Positions 17,135 through 25,847 are shown, numbered from the stretch's first letter. The stretch is DNA of 54,952 nucleotides from Chloroflexota bacterium (GCA_030607875.1 JAUWJD010000021.1:1-54952), one strand, 5' to 3'. Translations and numbers: made by a program. Notes: generated from the letters alone by a model not told the origin.

Positions 17135-18685
17135 ATGAAATGGTCTAGGATCGCCGCAACACAACGTCTACTCGCCCGCGAACAGGGGGCCATCACCAAG
17201 GATTGGGGTGGTAAGCTTCCCATTGCCCTGGTTTACCCCAATACCTACCATGTGGGCATGTCGAGCCTGGCCCTGCAGAGCCTATACCGGCTCTTCAACG
17301 CCCAGCCGGACATCGTCTGTGAGCGAGTCTTCCACGGCTATAGGCGGCTGGATCACGATTCGGTGCCCTTATCCCTCGAAAGGCAACGGCACCTTCCAGA
17401 GTTCGCCGTGCTGGCCACCACATTCTCTTTCGAACTCGATTATCTCAACTTCGTGACCATGTTGCGCAATGCAGGCATCCCACCCCTGTCGCGCGAACGC
17501 GACGAAGGTTATCCACTCTTGCTGGCTGGCGGGCCTGCTGTATCCGCCAATCCTGAGCCTTTGGCCGAACTGTGCGATGCCTTCGTCATCGGCGAGGTGG
17601 AAGAGATCCTGCCGCACTTGCTGAACACGCTGCGAGAGGGCATGGTCAACGATAGGACGCACCTGCTGCAAGAACTGACCCAAATACCTGGCGTATACGT
17701 CCCATCGCAGGCAAGCATAGACAGGCAGGAGCAAATGAATGTGCAGCGCCAATGGGTGAGGAATCTCGACCTTTATCCAACCCATAGTGCTGTGTTTGCG
17801 CGTGACACAGAGTTCGGCAACCTGTTCCTGATGGAGATTGCCCGGGGCTGCAAGCGTGGCTGCCGATTCTGCCTGGCCAGGTGCCTGTACCGTCCGCCGC
17901 GCGAGCGAAGCGCAACGCTGCTGCTCGACCAGGCCCGCTCTGGGCTCAAGTTCCGCTCCAGAATCGGTCTGGTGAGCGCAGCCGTTTCCGACTACTCACA
18001 GATCGAGGAACTTGTCGTTGGGCTGCAGGACATGGAGATGCAGATTTCTGTCTCCTCCCTGCGCGTTGACCCACTACCCGACGTGCTGCTGGGGGCTTTG
18101 GCCGCCAGTGGCGTACGCACCCTGACGATTGCTCCAGAGGCTGGCTCTGAGCGATTGCGCCTGGCCATCCGCAAGGGCATCCAGCACCAAGACATCCTGA
18201 ACGCTGCCGAAGCTGCCGCGAAGTATTCATTCCCAGAGCTAAAGCTGTACTTCATGGTCGGCCTTCCTGGGGAAGAAGCGCAGGACGTTCAGGCTATTAT
18301 CGAACTGGTGCAAGGAATAAGCCGCGTGTTTCACCGGCGCATTGTGGTCAGTGTCGCGCCCTTTGTTCCCAAGGCACACACACCCTACGAACGGCAAGGC
18401 ATGGCGCCGACATCCATTCTGCGCGAGCGGCTGCAGCGACTTGGGACAGGCTTGCGGGGCATGAACGTGCGCATGACCTCGGAGAGCGTGGGCTGGACGA
18501 GCGTACAAGCGGTGCTGGCACGTGGGGACCGGCAGCTGGGTCCTGTCCTGGCCTCGATACAGAGGCCAACGCTGGCGAATTGGAGACGGGCGCTGCACGA
18601 GCACGGCTTACAAAGCGAAGACTACACCCGAGCGCGCCGCGCCAGCGAATGGCTGCCGTGGGGTTTTGTCGGCACCAGACGTTGA
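17135..18685 (+). CDS. Radical SAM protein with N-terminal B12-binding-like domain
   Basis: 516 residues, starting 4 bp after prs. The [4Fe-4S] motif is GCKRGCRFC with C239, C243 and C246 (CxxxCxxC). Upstream, about 25-190 reads as a Rossmann-like cobalamin-binding fold (PIALVYPNTYHVGMSSLAL, LLLAGGPAVSANPEPLAEL) without the DxHxxG cobalamin ligand motif that I can see. Downstream are the radical SAM barrel strands, LTIAPEAGSERLR and LKLYFMVGLPGEE. It resembles the radical SAM half of the TIGR03960 family, where the other half (TIGR03936-like) is often fused; here that half is missing. Substrate unknown. Confidence 0.85.
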   Translation: MKWSRIAATQRLLAREQGAITKDWGGKLPIALVYPNTYHVGMSSLALQSLYRLFNAQPDIVCERVFHGYRRLDHDSVPLSLERQRHLPEFAVLATTFSFELDYLNFVTMLRNAGIPPLSRERDEGYPLLLAGGPAVSANPEPLAELCDAFVIGEVEEILPHLLNTLREGMVNDRTHLLQELTQIPGVYVPSQASIDRQEQMNVQRQWVRNLDLYPTHSAVFARDTEFGNLFLMEIARGCKRGCRFCLARCLYRPPRERSATLLLDQARSGLKFRSRIGLVSAAVSDYSQIEELVVGLQDMEMQISVSSLRVDPLPDVLLGALAASGVRTLTIAPEAGSERLRLAIRKGIQHQDILNAAEAAAKYSFPELKLYFMVGLPGEEAQDVQAIIELVQGISRVFHRRIVVSVAPFVPKAHTPYERQGMAPTSILRERLQRLGTGLRGMNVRMTSESVGWTSVQAVLARGDRQLGPVLASIQRPTLANWRRALHEHGLQSEDYTRARRASEWLPWGFVGTRR

Positions 18686-18774
18686 GAATACAGCAGCGCA
18701 GCGTGTGCACCCGGCAAGCTATCGCGTGGAATTATGTCATGCATACATCGTAGAAAAGGGGACAGCATATACCA

Positions 18775-19797
18775 GTGAATTCGATCTCCAAAGAAAACAT
18801 CCGCGCCCTGCCCAAAGTTGAACTGCACGTGCACCTGGACACCTCTGTTCGGCCAGAGACTGTAGGCGAACTGGGAACAGCACAGGGCATCAACCTGCCC
18901 AACGACCTGAAGACTGCGCTCGTCTGTCCCCCGGTCTGTGAGGATCTGGCCGACTACCTGACCCGCGTGGAACTGGCGCTGGAGGTATTGCAAACAGCTT
19001 CTGCGCTGGAGCGTGCTGCCTACGAACTGCTCGAAGACATGGCCAGAGAGAATGTGATCTATGCAGAAATCCGCTACGCTCCACAGTTGTGCATACGCCG
19101 GGGGCTTTCCATGCAACAGGTCATCGATGCTGTGACGGCAGGCCTGCATACCGGCCAGGAGCAGTTTAGCGTGCGCGCCGGTCAGATCCTCTGCTGCCTG
19201 CGGCACGATCCGTCGGCGATGAGCCACGAAGTGGCGCAGTGCGCCATTGCCAATTGGCACCCCAGCAAAGTAGTCGGCCTGGATCTGGCTGCTGATGAGG
19301 CTGCCCACCGCGGCTTCCCGCACCGCACGGCTTTTCGCCTGGCCCAAGGCGTGGGCATGCCGCGCACAATACACGCGGGTGAAGCCGCTGGCGCAGAGAG
19401 CATCCGTGAAGCAATCACCGTGTTGGGAGCACAGCGCCTGGGTCATGGGGTGCGCCTGGAAGAGGATCCCACGCTGTTCGAGCCAGTCCGCCAGCAGCAA
19501 ATCGCCCTCGAAATGTGCCCAACCAGCAACGTGCAGACGCGCGCGGTCAGCAGCCTGGCTGCGCACCCTATCGATCGCTACCTGAAACAAGACCTGCCGG
19601 TGACGGTGAACACAGACGGCAGGACGACTTCGAATACAACATTGACCCAGGAGTACTACAAGCTGACCCAGCAGTTCGGCTGGGGGCTTGTAGATATTCA
19701 GCAGACGGTGCTGACCGCCGCAGCCAGCGCATTTCAGCCGGACGAGGAACAGGCAGAACTGCGGCGCATCATCCTCCAGCAATGGCCTGAGCGATGA
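18775..19797 (+). CDS. add: Adenosine deaminase
   Basis: 340 residues with a GTG start whose ribosome-binding site is poor. It deaminates adenosine (and deoxyadenosine) to inosine in purine salvage. Zinc ligands and catalytic residues: H18 and H20 in ELHVHLD, HAGE with the catalytic Glu, LGHGVRL with the catalytic His, and the late zinc-ligand Asp in VNTDGRTTSN. The usual NTDDP motif is NTDGR here, as in the NTDNR subgroup that I recall from actinobacterial enzymes. Its stop overlaps the start of pgeF (ATGA), so both are translated together. Confidence 0.9.
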   Translation: MNSISKENIRALPKVELHVHLDTSVRPETVGELGTAQGINLPNDLKTALVCPPVCEDLADYLTRVELALEVLQTASALERAAYELLEDMARENVIYAEIRYAPQLCIRRGLSMQQVIDAVTAGLHTGQEQFSVRAGQILCCLRHDPSAMSHEVAQCAIANWHPSKVVGLDLAADEAAHRGFPHRTAFRLAQGVGMPRTIHAGEAAGAESIREAITVLGAQRLGHGVRLEEDPTLFEPVRQQQIALEMCPTSNVQTRAVSSLAAHPIDRYLKQDLPVTVNTDGRTTSNTTLTQEYYKLTQQFGWGLVDIQQTVLTAAASAFQPDEEQAELRRIILQQWPER

Positions 19798-20579
19798 TTC
19801 GCTGTGAGCGTAACGGGGTCGTTTTCTACGAGTTCGAGACACTGGCTCTCTATCCCCAGGTACTCCACGCCATTTTTACCCGCATTGGCGGCAAAAGCAG
19901 CGAGCCGTTTTGCAGTCTGAACGTTGGGCAATGGGTGGGTGATGAGCCAACGGCGGTGCAGGCCAATCACGACCTGATCTTCCAGACCTTGGGCATCCAG
20001 CCAGGGCAAGTAGTCACGGCCCACCAGGTACATGGTGCACGCGTGGCCATCGCCGAAGCTGCACAGCAAGACACCATCATACCGGCAACGGATAGCCTGA
20101 TCAGTCAAAGGCGTGGTGTCGCTCTGCTGCTGCGCTTTGCGGATTGTCTGCCGCTGATGTTGTACGATCCACAACGGCAGGCCATTGCCCTGGCGCACGT
20201 CGGGTGGCGTGGCTGCCTGGCTGGCGTGGCGGTGAACACGCTGGCCGAAATGGGACGCGCGTTCGGCTGCGAGCCACGCGATATGCTGGCGGGCCTCGGA
20301 CCAGCCATCGGTCCCTGCTGCTACGAAGTAGGGCCAGACGTGCTCACGGGGGTGGAACAGGCATTGGGTGGCAACGGCGGCCTGTTGCTGGCGCAGCCAG
20401 ACGGGACAACACACTTGAATCTTCCGGCTGCTGTCCGCCAGCAACTGCAGGAAGCAGGGGTGCAGAAGATCGAAGACAGTGGGTTGTGCACCCATTGCCA
20501 CACCACCGAGTTCTTCTCCCATCGTGCGGAGAAAGGCCGCACAGGGCGCTTCGCAGCCATACTGGCGCTGCGAGAATAA
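19794..20579 (+). CDS. pgeF: Laccase-domain protein PgeF/YfiH (multicopper-like purine nucleoside enzyme)
   Basis: 261 residues, start overlapping the add stop by four bases. The family signature is complete: HAIFTRIGGKSSEPFCSLNV, VTAHQVHGARV, ADCLPLMLYD, HVGWRGCLAGV, GPAIGPCCYEVG and the late FFSHRAEKGRTGRFAAILAL. Members edit peptidoglycan precursors (E. coli) or phosphorylate/deaminate purine nucleosides (human LACC1, bacterial YlmD). Coupling to adenosine deaminase favours the nucleoside role in this organism, which is an inference. Confidence 0.92.
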   Translation: MIRCERNGVVFYEFETLALYPQVLHAIFTRIGGKSSEPFCSLNVGQWVGDEPTAVQANHDLIFQTLGIQPGQVVTAHQVHGARVAIAEAAQQDTIIPATDSLISQRRGVALLLRFADCLPLMLYDPQRQAIALAHVGWRGCLAGVAVNTLAEMGRAFGCEPRDMLAGLGPAIGPCCYEVGPDVLTGVEQALGGNGGLLLAQPDGTTHLNLPAAVRQQLQEAGVQKIEDSGLCTHCHTTEFFSHRAEKGRTGRFAAILALRE

Positions 20580-21095
20580 GAGCCCTCGAGCTCTTGGTGA
20601 CCTCTGCGACCTTTGCGAAGTACCTCCCGTCCCGTCGAGCCATCCCGTCGGCGCGGGCCCCTTCGGCTGTGGCCATCTCTCAGGCGAGGCCGTGTGCTCG
20701 GCGGTGGGAGATCGTGATCAGCATCTGTTGTTGGAGCTTACCCAAAACTCGTCGAGGCCAGACGAAGGTCACGAACTGAAAAAAACACGGTGAATCATCA
20801 TCAGAAATCTGTGTCGTTCGCCCCGCCGCAGGTCTCGCCGCAGGTCTTGGCGAGGACAAGGTCGCCGAAGGTGTTGGCGAAGACAAGGCCACAAGCGACG
20901 GCTTGACGGGGTTATTCGGCTTTTGTTCGTGTCATTCGTGTGCACACTGTTCCTACAAGTTGTTGAACTTGTCAGAAGAGGCGACTGGACGTATAATCCA
21001 GACTCTACGGGGCTGTTCAACCGGGCTATCGAAGGGGAGACCGTGATCAAGCACAAGGGCGTGCCTTCTACAACAATAATCAGGAGGTACGGAAA
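20580..21095. other. 516-bp intergenic region before proC
   Basis: No gene is seen. At 20828-20893 there are short imperfect tandem repeats (GCCGCAGGTCT twice, TTGGCGARGACAAGG twice), with GCCGAAGGTGTT resembling the core of the longer dispersed family. The proC promoter and leader occupy the right part. Confidence 0.5.
20969..20997 (+). promoter_or_regulatory. Promoter of the proC operon
   Basis: TTGTCA (20969-20974), a 17-bp spacer and a consensus TATAAT (20992-20997), about 90 bases before the proC start. Confidence 0.65.
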
Positions 21096-21923
21096 ATGCT
21101 GAACAATGCCAAGCTTGCCTTCGTCGGCAGCGGCACGATGGCCGAGGCCATGATCAAGGGCATCCTGAATCAGGAGTTGCTGTCGCCGGAACGCATCATT
21201 GCCAGCGGTCCACGCGCTGAGCGCGGCCAGGAACTGGAGCAACGCTACGGCGTACGCTGGACCACCAACAACGTCGAAGCTGTCGCAGACGCTGACGTGG
21301 TCGTCTTCTCGGTCAAGCCACAGGTGATGCCGAAAGTGCTGCCAGAACTCTATGGGCGGATCAAGGCTGATGCCCTGGTGCTTTCCATTGCGGCCGGCGT
21401 TCCGATTGCCACCCTCCGCGAGGGCCTATCCCATAACGCGATCGTGCGCTCTATGCCGAATACTCCGGCGCAGGTAGGAGCAGGAATGACGGTGTGGACC
21501 GTGTCGGAAGAGGCTACCCCAGAGCAGCGAGCCCAGGCACAAGACATCCTCGGAGCCCTGGGCGAGGAGATTTTCGTCCAGGACGAAACCTATCTGGACA
21601 TGGCCACAGCCCTTAGCGGCACCGGCCCTGCCTACGTCTTCCTGTTCATGGAAGCACTGATAGACGCAGGCGTACACTTGGGGTTCTCGCGGCGCATCTC
21701 GCAGAAGCTGGTGAAACAGACTGTGTTCGGTTCCGCACTCTTTGCCAAGGAATCGCACAAGCACCTGGCTGAGTTGAGGAACATGGTCACATCGCCTGGC
21801 GGCACATCAGCCGAGTCGCTGTACCAACTGGAGAAGGGCGGGTTGCGCACGGTACTTTCACGAGGTGTGTGGGCTGCCTACCAAAGGTCACGCAGTCTTG
21901 GAGGAGCAAATCAGCAGCAATGA
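21096..21923 (+). CDS. proC: Pyrroline-5-carboxylate reductase
   Basis: 275 residues, the usual family length, with an AGGAGG site before the ATG. It performs the last step of proline synthesis, NAD(P)H-dependent. Motifs: the Rossmann LAFVGSGTMAEAMIKGIL, VFSVKPQVMPKVLPEL, SIAAGVPIATL, RSMPNTPAQVGAGMT and the C-terminal ALSGTGPAYVFLFMEALID plus MVTSPGGTSAESLYQLEKGG. The stop overlaps the yggT start. proA and proB are not in this window. Confidence 0.95.
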   Translation: MLNNAKLAFVGSGTMAEAMIKGILNQELLSPERIIASGPRAERGQELEQRYGVRWTTNNVEAVADADVVVFSVKPQVMPKVLPELYGRIKADALVLSIAAGVPIATLREGLSHNAIVRSMPNTPAQVGAGMTVWTVSEEATPEQRAQAQDILGALGEEIFVQDETYLDMATALSGTGPAYVFLFMEALIDAGVHLGFSRRISQKLVKQTVFGSALFAKESHKHLAELRNMVTSPGGTSAESLYQLEKGGLRTVLSRGVWAAYQRSRSLGGANQQQ

Positions 21924-22174
21924 CAACCTTATACCGTACCATCGACCTGATCTTTTGGCTGTTGGACCTGGCGATCCTGATACGAGTGCTGTTCTCTTGG
22001 ATCAATCCGCATCCTGATAACCCACTCGTGCGGTTCATTTACCAGATCACTGAGCCTATCCTGGGTCCACTGCGCCGCTACATACCATCTTTTGGCGGCC
22101 TTGACATCACGCCCATTGTGGCACTGATCATCCTGGACCTTGTGCGGCGTGCGGTGTTTGCCCTCCTCTTCTGA
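21920..22174 (+). CDS. YggT family membrane protein
   Basis: 84 residues from the ATG at 21920, which overlaps the proC stop (ATGA) and so decides the start. Two hydrophobic segments (LIFWLLDLAILIRVLFSWI and DITPIVALIILDLVRRAVFA) flank the family motif PDNPLVRFIYQITEPILGPL. In many bacteria it lies beside proC and a DUF167 gene, as here. Role in osmotic or division functions is suggested in the literature but unproved. Confidence 0.9.
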   Translation: MTTLYRTIDLIFWLLDLAILIRVLFSWINPHPDNPLVRFIYQITEPILGPLRRYIPSFGGLDITPIVALIILDLVRRAVFALLF

Positions 22175-22184
22175 GAACGTCACG

Positions 22185-22493
22185 ATGCAGGGAATCGTCC
22201 GCCAGGGCAAAGACGGTGTGAGAGTGGCAGTGCACGTGGTGCCGCGATCGGCCAGGAATATGATCGTTGGCATACACGGAGGGGCGCTGAGAATTCGACT
22301 CAACGCCCCTCCAGTCGGTGGAGCTGCCAACGACGCACTGATCGCCATCGTTGCCAAAGCCCTCGGAGTGCCGCGGCGTCAGGTCGAAATCATCTCGGGA
22401 CACACCTCACGGACAAAAGTCCTGTCAGTGTCCGGACTCAGCAGGGATGTGGTGGAACTCAAGCTCGCCGAGAGGATAAAGGCAAAGGGCTGA
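22185..22493 (+). CDS. DUF167 / YggU family protein
   Basis: 102 residues. The ATG at 22185 lies 10 bp after yggT; the longer frame reads into yggT. Family marks: VHVVPRSARNMIVG, LRIRLNAPPVGGAANDALI and IISGHTSRTKVLSVSGL. The fold is known, the function is not. The proC-yggT-DUF167 order is a common conserved arrangement. Confidence 0.9.
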   Translation: MQGIVRQGKDGVRVAVHVVPRSARNMIVGIHGGALRIRLNAPPVGGAANDALIAIVAKALGVPRRQVEIISGHTSRTKVLSVSGLSRDVVELKLAERIKAKG

Positions 22494-23160
22494 CGGTTGC
22501 ATCAAGTCCTGCAACTTCGGTCCCTCTTTCTGCACTTTACGACGATTGAGATAGAGACAGGCGCTTGCCCTGTCGCTCACGGTGTTTGCCTTCAACTTCC
22601 TGAGCGATGGCTTGCGTTTGCTTTAGAAACCCGTTTTCTGGCGCTTTAGCTTCAGTCCGCCAGCGTTACAAGACAGCTTCGCCAGGCAGGCATAGGAGAA
22701 AACGAGCCTCTTTTCCCGCCTGCCTGGCCTTTGGGCGGCATTTGTGTGGCCGCCAGGAGCAGAGCAGGCAAACCGTCATCTCAAAGTAAGGTTGTAGTGC
22801 TAGGAGCCAGACAGGCCACCCAACCACCAAGACACAAAGAAAACCAATCTCATTCTTGGTGTTTTTGTGCCTTACCGCCAAAGGGCCCCGCTCCGACGGG
22901 GGTGTCTTTGTTTCCTCTCCGCAGCATGACAAGCTTGTTCAGCACAGCATGTCTATTGACCTCAATTTGTGGTCAATCGCAGTTACCGTCTCGATCACCA
23001 GGATGTTCATGACCACATAGACGCAACAATAGCTGTCGGATTCCTGGAATGGCTCCCCTATGCGGCCGGCCTCACGTTTCACGTTTTGCGCCTCACGCAT
23101 CACTTGAGCCTGAACGCTTTCACCTTCACCCCGGTCGGTGCTCCCCTCTGCCAGCGAGAG
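22494..23160. other. 667-bp intergenic region with inverted repeats
   Basis: No gene is seen. It contains a perfect 10-bp inverted repeat GCCAGGCAGG (22681-22690) and CCTGCCTGGC (22719-22728), followed at once by a second small one, GGCGGC (22734-22739) and GCCGCC (22749-22754). These lie between convergent operons and may end transcription. Confidence 0.5.
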
Positions 23161-24291
23161 CTACCAGATAACGATGGGCAGGAACCAACGACGGATCGGA
23201 GGGGTCGACGTCGGCGTTGGAGTAGCCTCGCCAATGTGGACGATACCGTCGTGCGCCTGAGCCAAGATGGAGGCACCTGCATGGGTAACGTTGGTCAGGC
23301 GTGGCAATTCTGTAACAAAGGTCAGCGCTGTGCCTGGTCCAGCGGTGCCCTGCAGCGCTTTGAAGTGCATGGTGGCCAGAACAAAGCTGCCGCTGGGGAG
23401 CGCACCCCAGGTACCGGCAGCAAAGTCTATCTGTCCAGCAGCATTGTCCACCTGGTTGAGAATAAGCACGTCCAAAATGCCGCTGTTCTCAATCCCACTG
23501 GCGGGGTTGCCACCAGCATCCACCACCTGCAGGTGGAAGGGGTCAAAGTCGAGGTGCACCTCGGCTCCATCCACCACCTGGGCACCCGCGTCAATCCGCA
23601 TGCTCACCTCAAAGGTGTCGCCTTCTGCCACCGCAGAGGAGGACGGATCGAGGTACAGCTCCACGCTGGGCCGTGGCGTATTCGTGGGTCTGGGCGTGGC
23701 AGTCTGCGTAGCCGTAGGCGAAGCGGTCGGGGTTCCGGTAGCAGTCGCTGTGGCACTGGGCGGCACCGGCCCCATCTGCGTGTCACGCACCACGGTCACT
23801 GGCACGGTCTGATCACTGTCCACGCTGGCCTCGTTGTGCACCGTCTGATTGGCCAAGGAGGGCCCGGTGACAACCCTGAGCAAAATCGTATCTTGTTGGC
23901 CAGGCGTCAGGTCGCCACGGTACCAGACGAAGGTATCCCGCCCGATGAGTTGGTCAAAGAGAGGATCAGACTCGTGGTAGTAGGTACGTGAATCTATGGT
24001 ATCGGTAACCACAACATTGGTGCATTCGAAGGCACAGCCATTTCGGACAATCAAGGTGTAATGAATGTCCCAAGTCGCTGGCACAGGCTCTACAGGAAAG
24101 GCCAGCTTGTCGATGACCAGACACGGCTGAGCCACTGCGCCGCTGACCGCACCTGATGCTCCGCCACCCAGATTCGGAAGATCTGCTGCCTGTGCTCCGC
24201 CCAACAGGACGAACATCACCAAGACGCTCGCCAAAGCTGCAGCGACGAGCAATACTACCTCTCGGCCACGCAGTGCGCATTTGCTATTCAC
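23161..24291 (-). CDS. Secreted DUF11-like / cohesin-like protein
   Basis: 376 residues from the GTG at 24291. This start is preferred because a GGGGGG site precedes it and because the promoter at 24331-24358 lies downstream of the alternative upstream ATG at 24381. A signal peptide is at about 10-35 (VVLLVAAALASVLVMFVLLG then AQA). A DUF11-like domain covers about 55-175 (IHYTLIVRNGCAFECTNVVV). A Thr-Pro linker leads to a cohesin-like domain at about 205-350 that is close to the one of the 7259-9823 protein (VDGAEVHLDFDPFHLQVVD; IDFAAGTWGALPSGSFVLAT). It ends in a Thr-Pro stretch and RRWFLPIVIW. Probably cell-surface. Confidence 0.8.
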   Translation of the reverse strand: MNSKCALRGREVVLLVAAALASVLVMFVLLGGAQAADLPNLGGGASGAVSGAVAQPCLVIDKLAFPVEPVPATWDIHYTLIVRNGCAFECTNVVVTDTIDSRTYYHESDPLFDQLIGRDTFVWYRGDLTPGQQDTILLRVVTGPSLANQTVHNEASVDSDQTVPVTVVRDTQMGPVPPSATATATGTPTASPTATQTATPRPTNTPRPSVELYLDPSSSAVAEGDTFEVSMRIDAGAQVVDGAEVHLDFDPFHLQVVDAGGNPASGIENSGILDVLILNQVDNAAGQIDFAAGTWGALPSGSFVLATMHFKALQGTAGPGTALTFVTELPRLTNVTHAGASILAQAHDGIVHIGEATPTPTSTPPIRRWFLPIVIW

Positions 24292-24330
24292 AAGACCCCC
24301 CCGCACGAATCCTACACACCGTTCTTCGCT

Positions 24331-24358
24331 ATTATACGCGACGTTGCCCCAGGGGCAA
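24331..24358 (-). promoter_or_regulatory. Promoter with palindromic -35 for the DUF11/cohesin gene
   Basis: On the reverse strand, TTGCCC (24358-24353), a 16-bp spacer and a consensus TATAAT (24336-24331). The -35 lies inside a perfect palindrome TTGCCCCaGGGGCAA (24344-24358), a possible operator. Confidence 0.55.
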
Positions 24359-24370
24359 AGAGCAGACGCC

Positions 24371-24399
24371 TTGACAACCAAGGGAATCCACGCTACACT
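24371..24399 (+). promoter_or_regulatory. Promoter of the AIM24-family gene
   Basis: Consensus TTGACA (24371-24376), a 17-bp spacer and TACACT (24394-24399), with a leader of about 63 nt. Its -35 is 12 bp from the palindrome of the divergent promoter. Confidence 0.65.
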
Positions 24400-24469
24400 G
24401 TGGGTAAGGGCGGCACTGGGGGCCGCCGCGAGCAGAATCTCAGCACATCAAGAATAGGAGGGCAACACA

Positions 24470-25255
24470 ATGAAAAGCCACGAGATCGAGTATCAGGTCT
24501 TCGGCGACGACTTGCAGTTTGTGCAGATCGAGCTGGATCAGGGCGAGACGGTGATCGCGGAAGCCGGCACGATGATGTACATGGAAGACGGCATCTCGTT
24601 CGAAGCCAAGATGGGAGATGGTTCTCAGCCCAAGGCCGGCTTCCTGGACAAGATCATCGGAGCCGGGAAACGGCTGTTCACCGGCGAGTCGCTGTTCATC
24701 ACCCACTTCAGCAACCCCGCACCGGGCAAGAAGCACGTGGCCTTTGGAGCGCCCTACCCGGGCAAGATCATCTCCATCGACCTGGACGACGCCAACGGTG
24801 AGCTGATCTGCCAGAAGGACGCTTTCCTCTGTGCCGCCTTCGGCACTCAAGTGGACATTGTCTTTAACAAGAAGTTTGGAGCGGGGCTCTTTGGCGGCGA
24901 GGGTTTCATCCTGCAGTTGCTGAAAGGCGATGGCATGGTCTTTATCCACGCCGGCGGCACCATCGTGGAGAAGAAGCTCAACAACGAGAAACTGCTGGTG
25001 GATACCGGCTGCATCGTCGCGTTTGAGAACACCATCGACTATGACATCCAGCAGGCAGGCAATCTCAAGTCCATGCTCTTTGGAGGCGAAGGGATCTTCC
25101 TGGCTACCCTGCAGGGAACTGGGCGCGTCTGGCTGCAATCACTCCCCTTGTCCCGCCTGGCCGACCGCATCTTGGAACTCGCGCCCAAGCACGGCGGGAA
25201 GCAGATGGGTGAGGGTTCGGTGATCCGCGGATTGAGCGGGTTGCTCGAGCGGTAG
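24470..25255 (+). CDS. AIM24 / TIGR00266 family protein
   Basis: 261 residues with an AGGAGG site before the ATG. It has the single-fold beta-rich pattern of the AIM24 family: [54 protein letters not shown], then a repeat-like second half and [20 protein letters not shown]. No signal peptide or membrane helix is seen. The yeast relative affects mitochondrial membrane organisation; the bacterial role is not known. It is transcribed divergently from the DUF11/cohesin gene. Confidence 0.9.
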   Translation: MKSHEIEYQVFGDDLQFVQIELDQGETVIAEAGTMMYMEDGISFEAKMGDGSQPKAGFLDKIIGAGKRLFTGESLFITHFSNPAPGKKHVAFGAPYPGKIISIDLDDANGELICQKDAFLCAAFGTQVDIVFNKKFGAGLFGGEGFILQLLKGDGMVFIHAGGTIVEKKLNNEKLLVDTGCIVAFENTIDYDIQQAGNLKSMLFGGEGIFLATLQGTGRVWLQSLPLSRLADRILELAPKHGGKQMGEGSVIRGLSGLLER

Positions 25256-25379
25256 AACTACTCGCCTATTCACGTCGTGCATATGCCAGATTGAGCGGAG
25301 CCGAACAGGTCCGTGAGCAGTGGCAAGGGTGCTGCCCACTGTTCGCCTGTATCTGTCAACCTGCTCTCGCCAAGAACAG

Positions 25380-25406
25380 AGTCCCGCCTCACTGCAAGGC
25401 GGGACT
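25380..25406 (-). terminator. Hairpin after tRNA-Arg
   Basis: AGTCCCGCC and GGCGGGACT form a perfect 9-bp stem with a 9-base loop, 11 bp beyond the tRNA-Arg 3' end. There is no long T-tract. It shares the GTCCCGCC/GGCGGGAC arms of the dispersed palindromic family. Confidence 0.5.
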
Positions 25407-25416
25407 CTTCCATCAG

Positions 25417-25489
25417 TACCCCCGGCAGGACTCGAACCTGTGACCTTTGCGTCCGCAGCGCAACGCTCTATCCACTGAGCTACGGGGGC
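25417..25489 (-). tRNA. tRNA-Arg (anticodon GCG)
   Basis: 73 nt. Acceptor arm GCCCCCG pairs with CGGGGGT (one G-T pair). The anticodon stem TTGCG/CGCAA encloses the loop CTGCGGA, so the anticodon is GCG, reading CGC. The T loop is TTCGAGT. One mismatch (A-C) closes the T stem. No CCA is encoded. Confidence 0.92.
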
Positions 25490-25527
25490 ACGCGTGCAAA
25501 GAGAGATAGCTTGGCGAGGCGGGGCGC

Positions 25528-25550
25528 GTCCCGCCATCCTTTAGGCGGGG
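25528..25550 (+). repeat. Palindromic element family 1 abutting tRNA-Ser(GCT)
   Basis: GTCCCGCCATC followed by GGCGGGG, its right arm being the end of the tRNA gene itself. On the reverse strand this makes a hairpin just beyond the tRNA. Confidence 0.5.
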
Positions 25551-25637
25551 AGACAGGGATTCGAACCCTGGAAGGAGGCCTCTAACCCCCTTAACCGCTT
25601 AGCAGGCGGCTCCGATCAACCACTCTGGCATCTCCCC
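25546..25637 (-). tRNA. tRNA-Ser (anticodon GCT)
   Basis: 92 nt class II tRNA with a long variable arm. Acceptor GGGGAGA pairs with TCTCCCC, discriminator G. The loop CTGCTAA gives anticodon GCT, reading AGC/AGT. No CCA is encoded. A copy of the palindromic element abuts the 3' end (25528-25550). Confidence 0.94.
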
Positions 25638-25664
25638 CAGAATGAAGCCACAATCGCCGAGTCT

Positions 25665-25754
<90 letters not shown>

Positions 25755-25786
25755 GATGAGGCAAAGGCGCATTCAACTGTAACAGA

Positions 25787-25815
25787 AGTATACCGCAGAG
25801 CGCTGGCAAAGTCAA
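25787..25815 (-). promoter_or_regulatory. Promoter of the tRNA cluster
   Basis: On the reverse strand, TTGACT (25815-25810), a 17-bp spacer and TATACT (25792-25787), 32 bp before the 5' end of tRNA-Ser(TGA). It would drive both tRNA-Ser genes and tRNA-Arg. Confidence 0.7.
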
Positions 25816-25847
25816 ACTGGGTGTACACGAATTGCACGAAACCGCAA

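Noticed and set aside
22969-23991. 340-codon forward frame
   Set aside because: Antisense of the secreted DUF11/cohesin gene, which has signal peptide and domain matches on the other strand.
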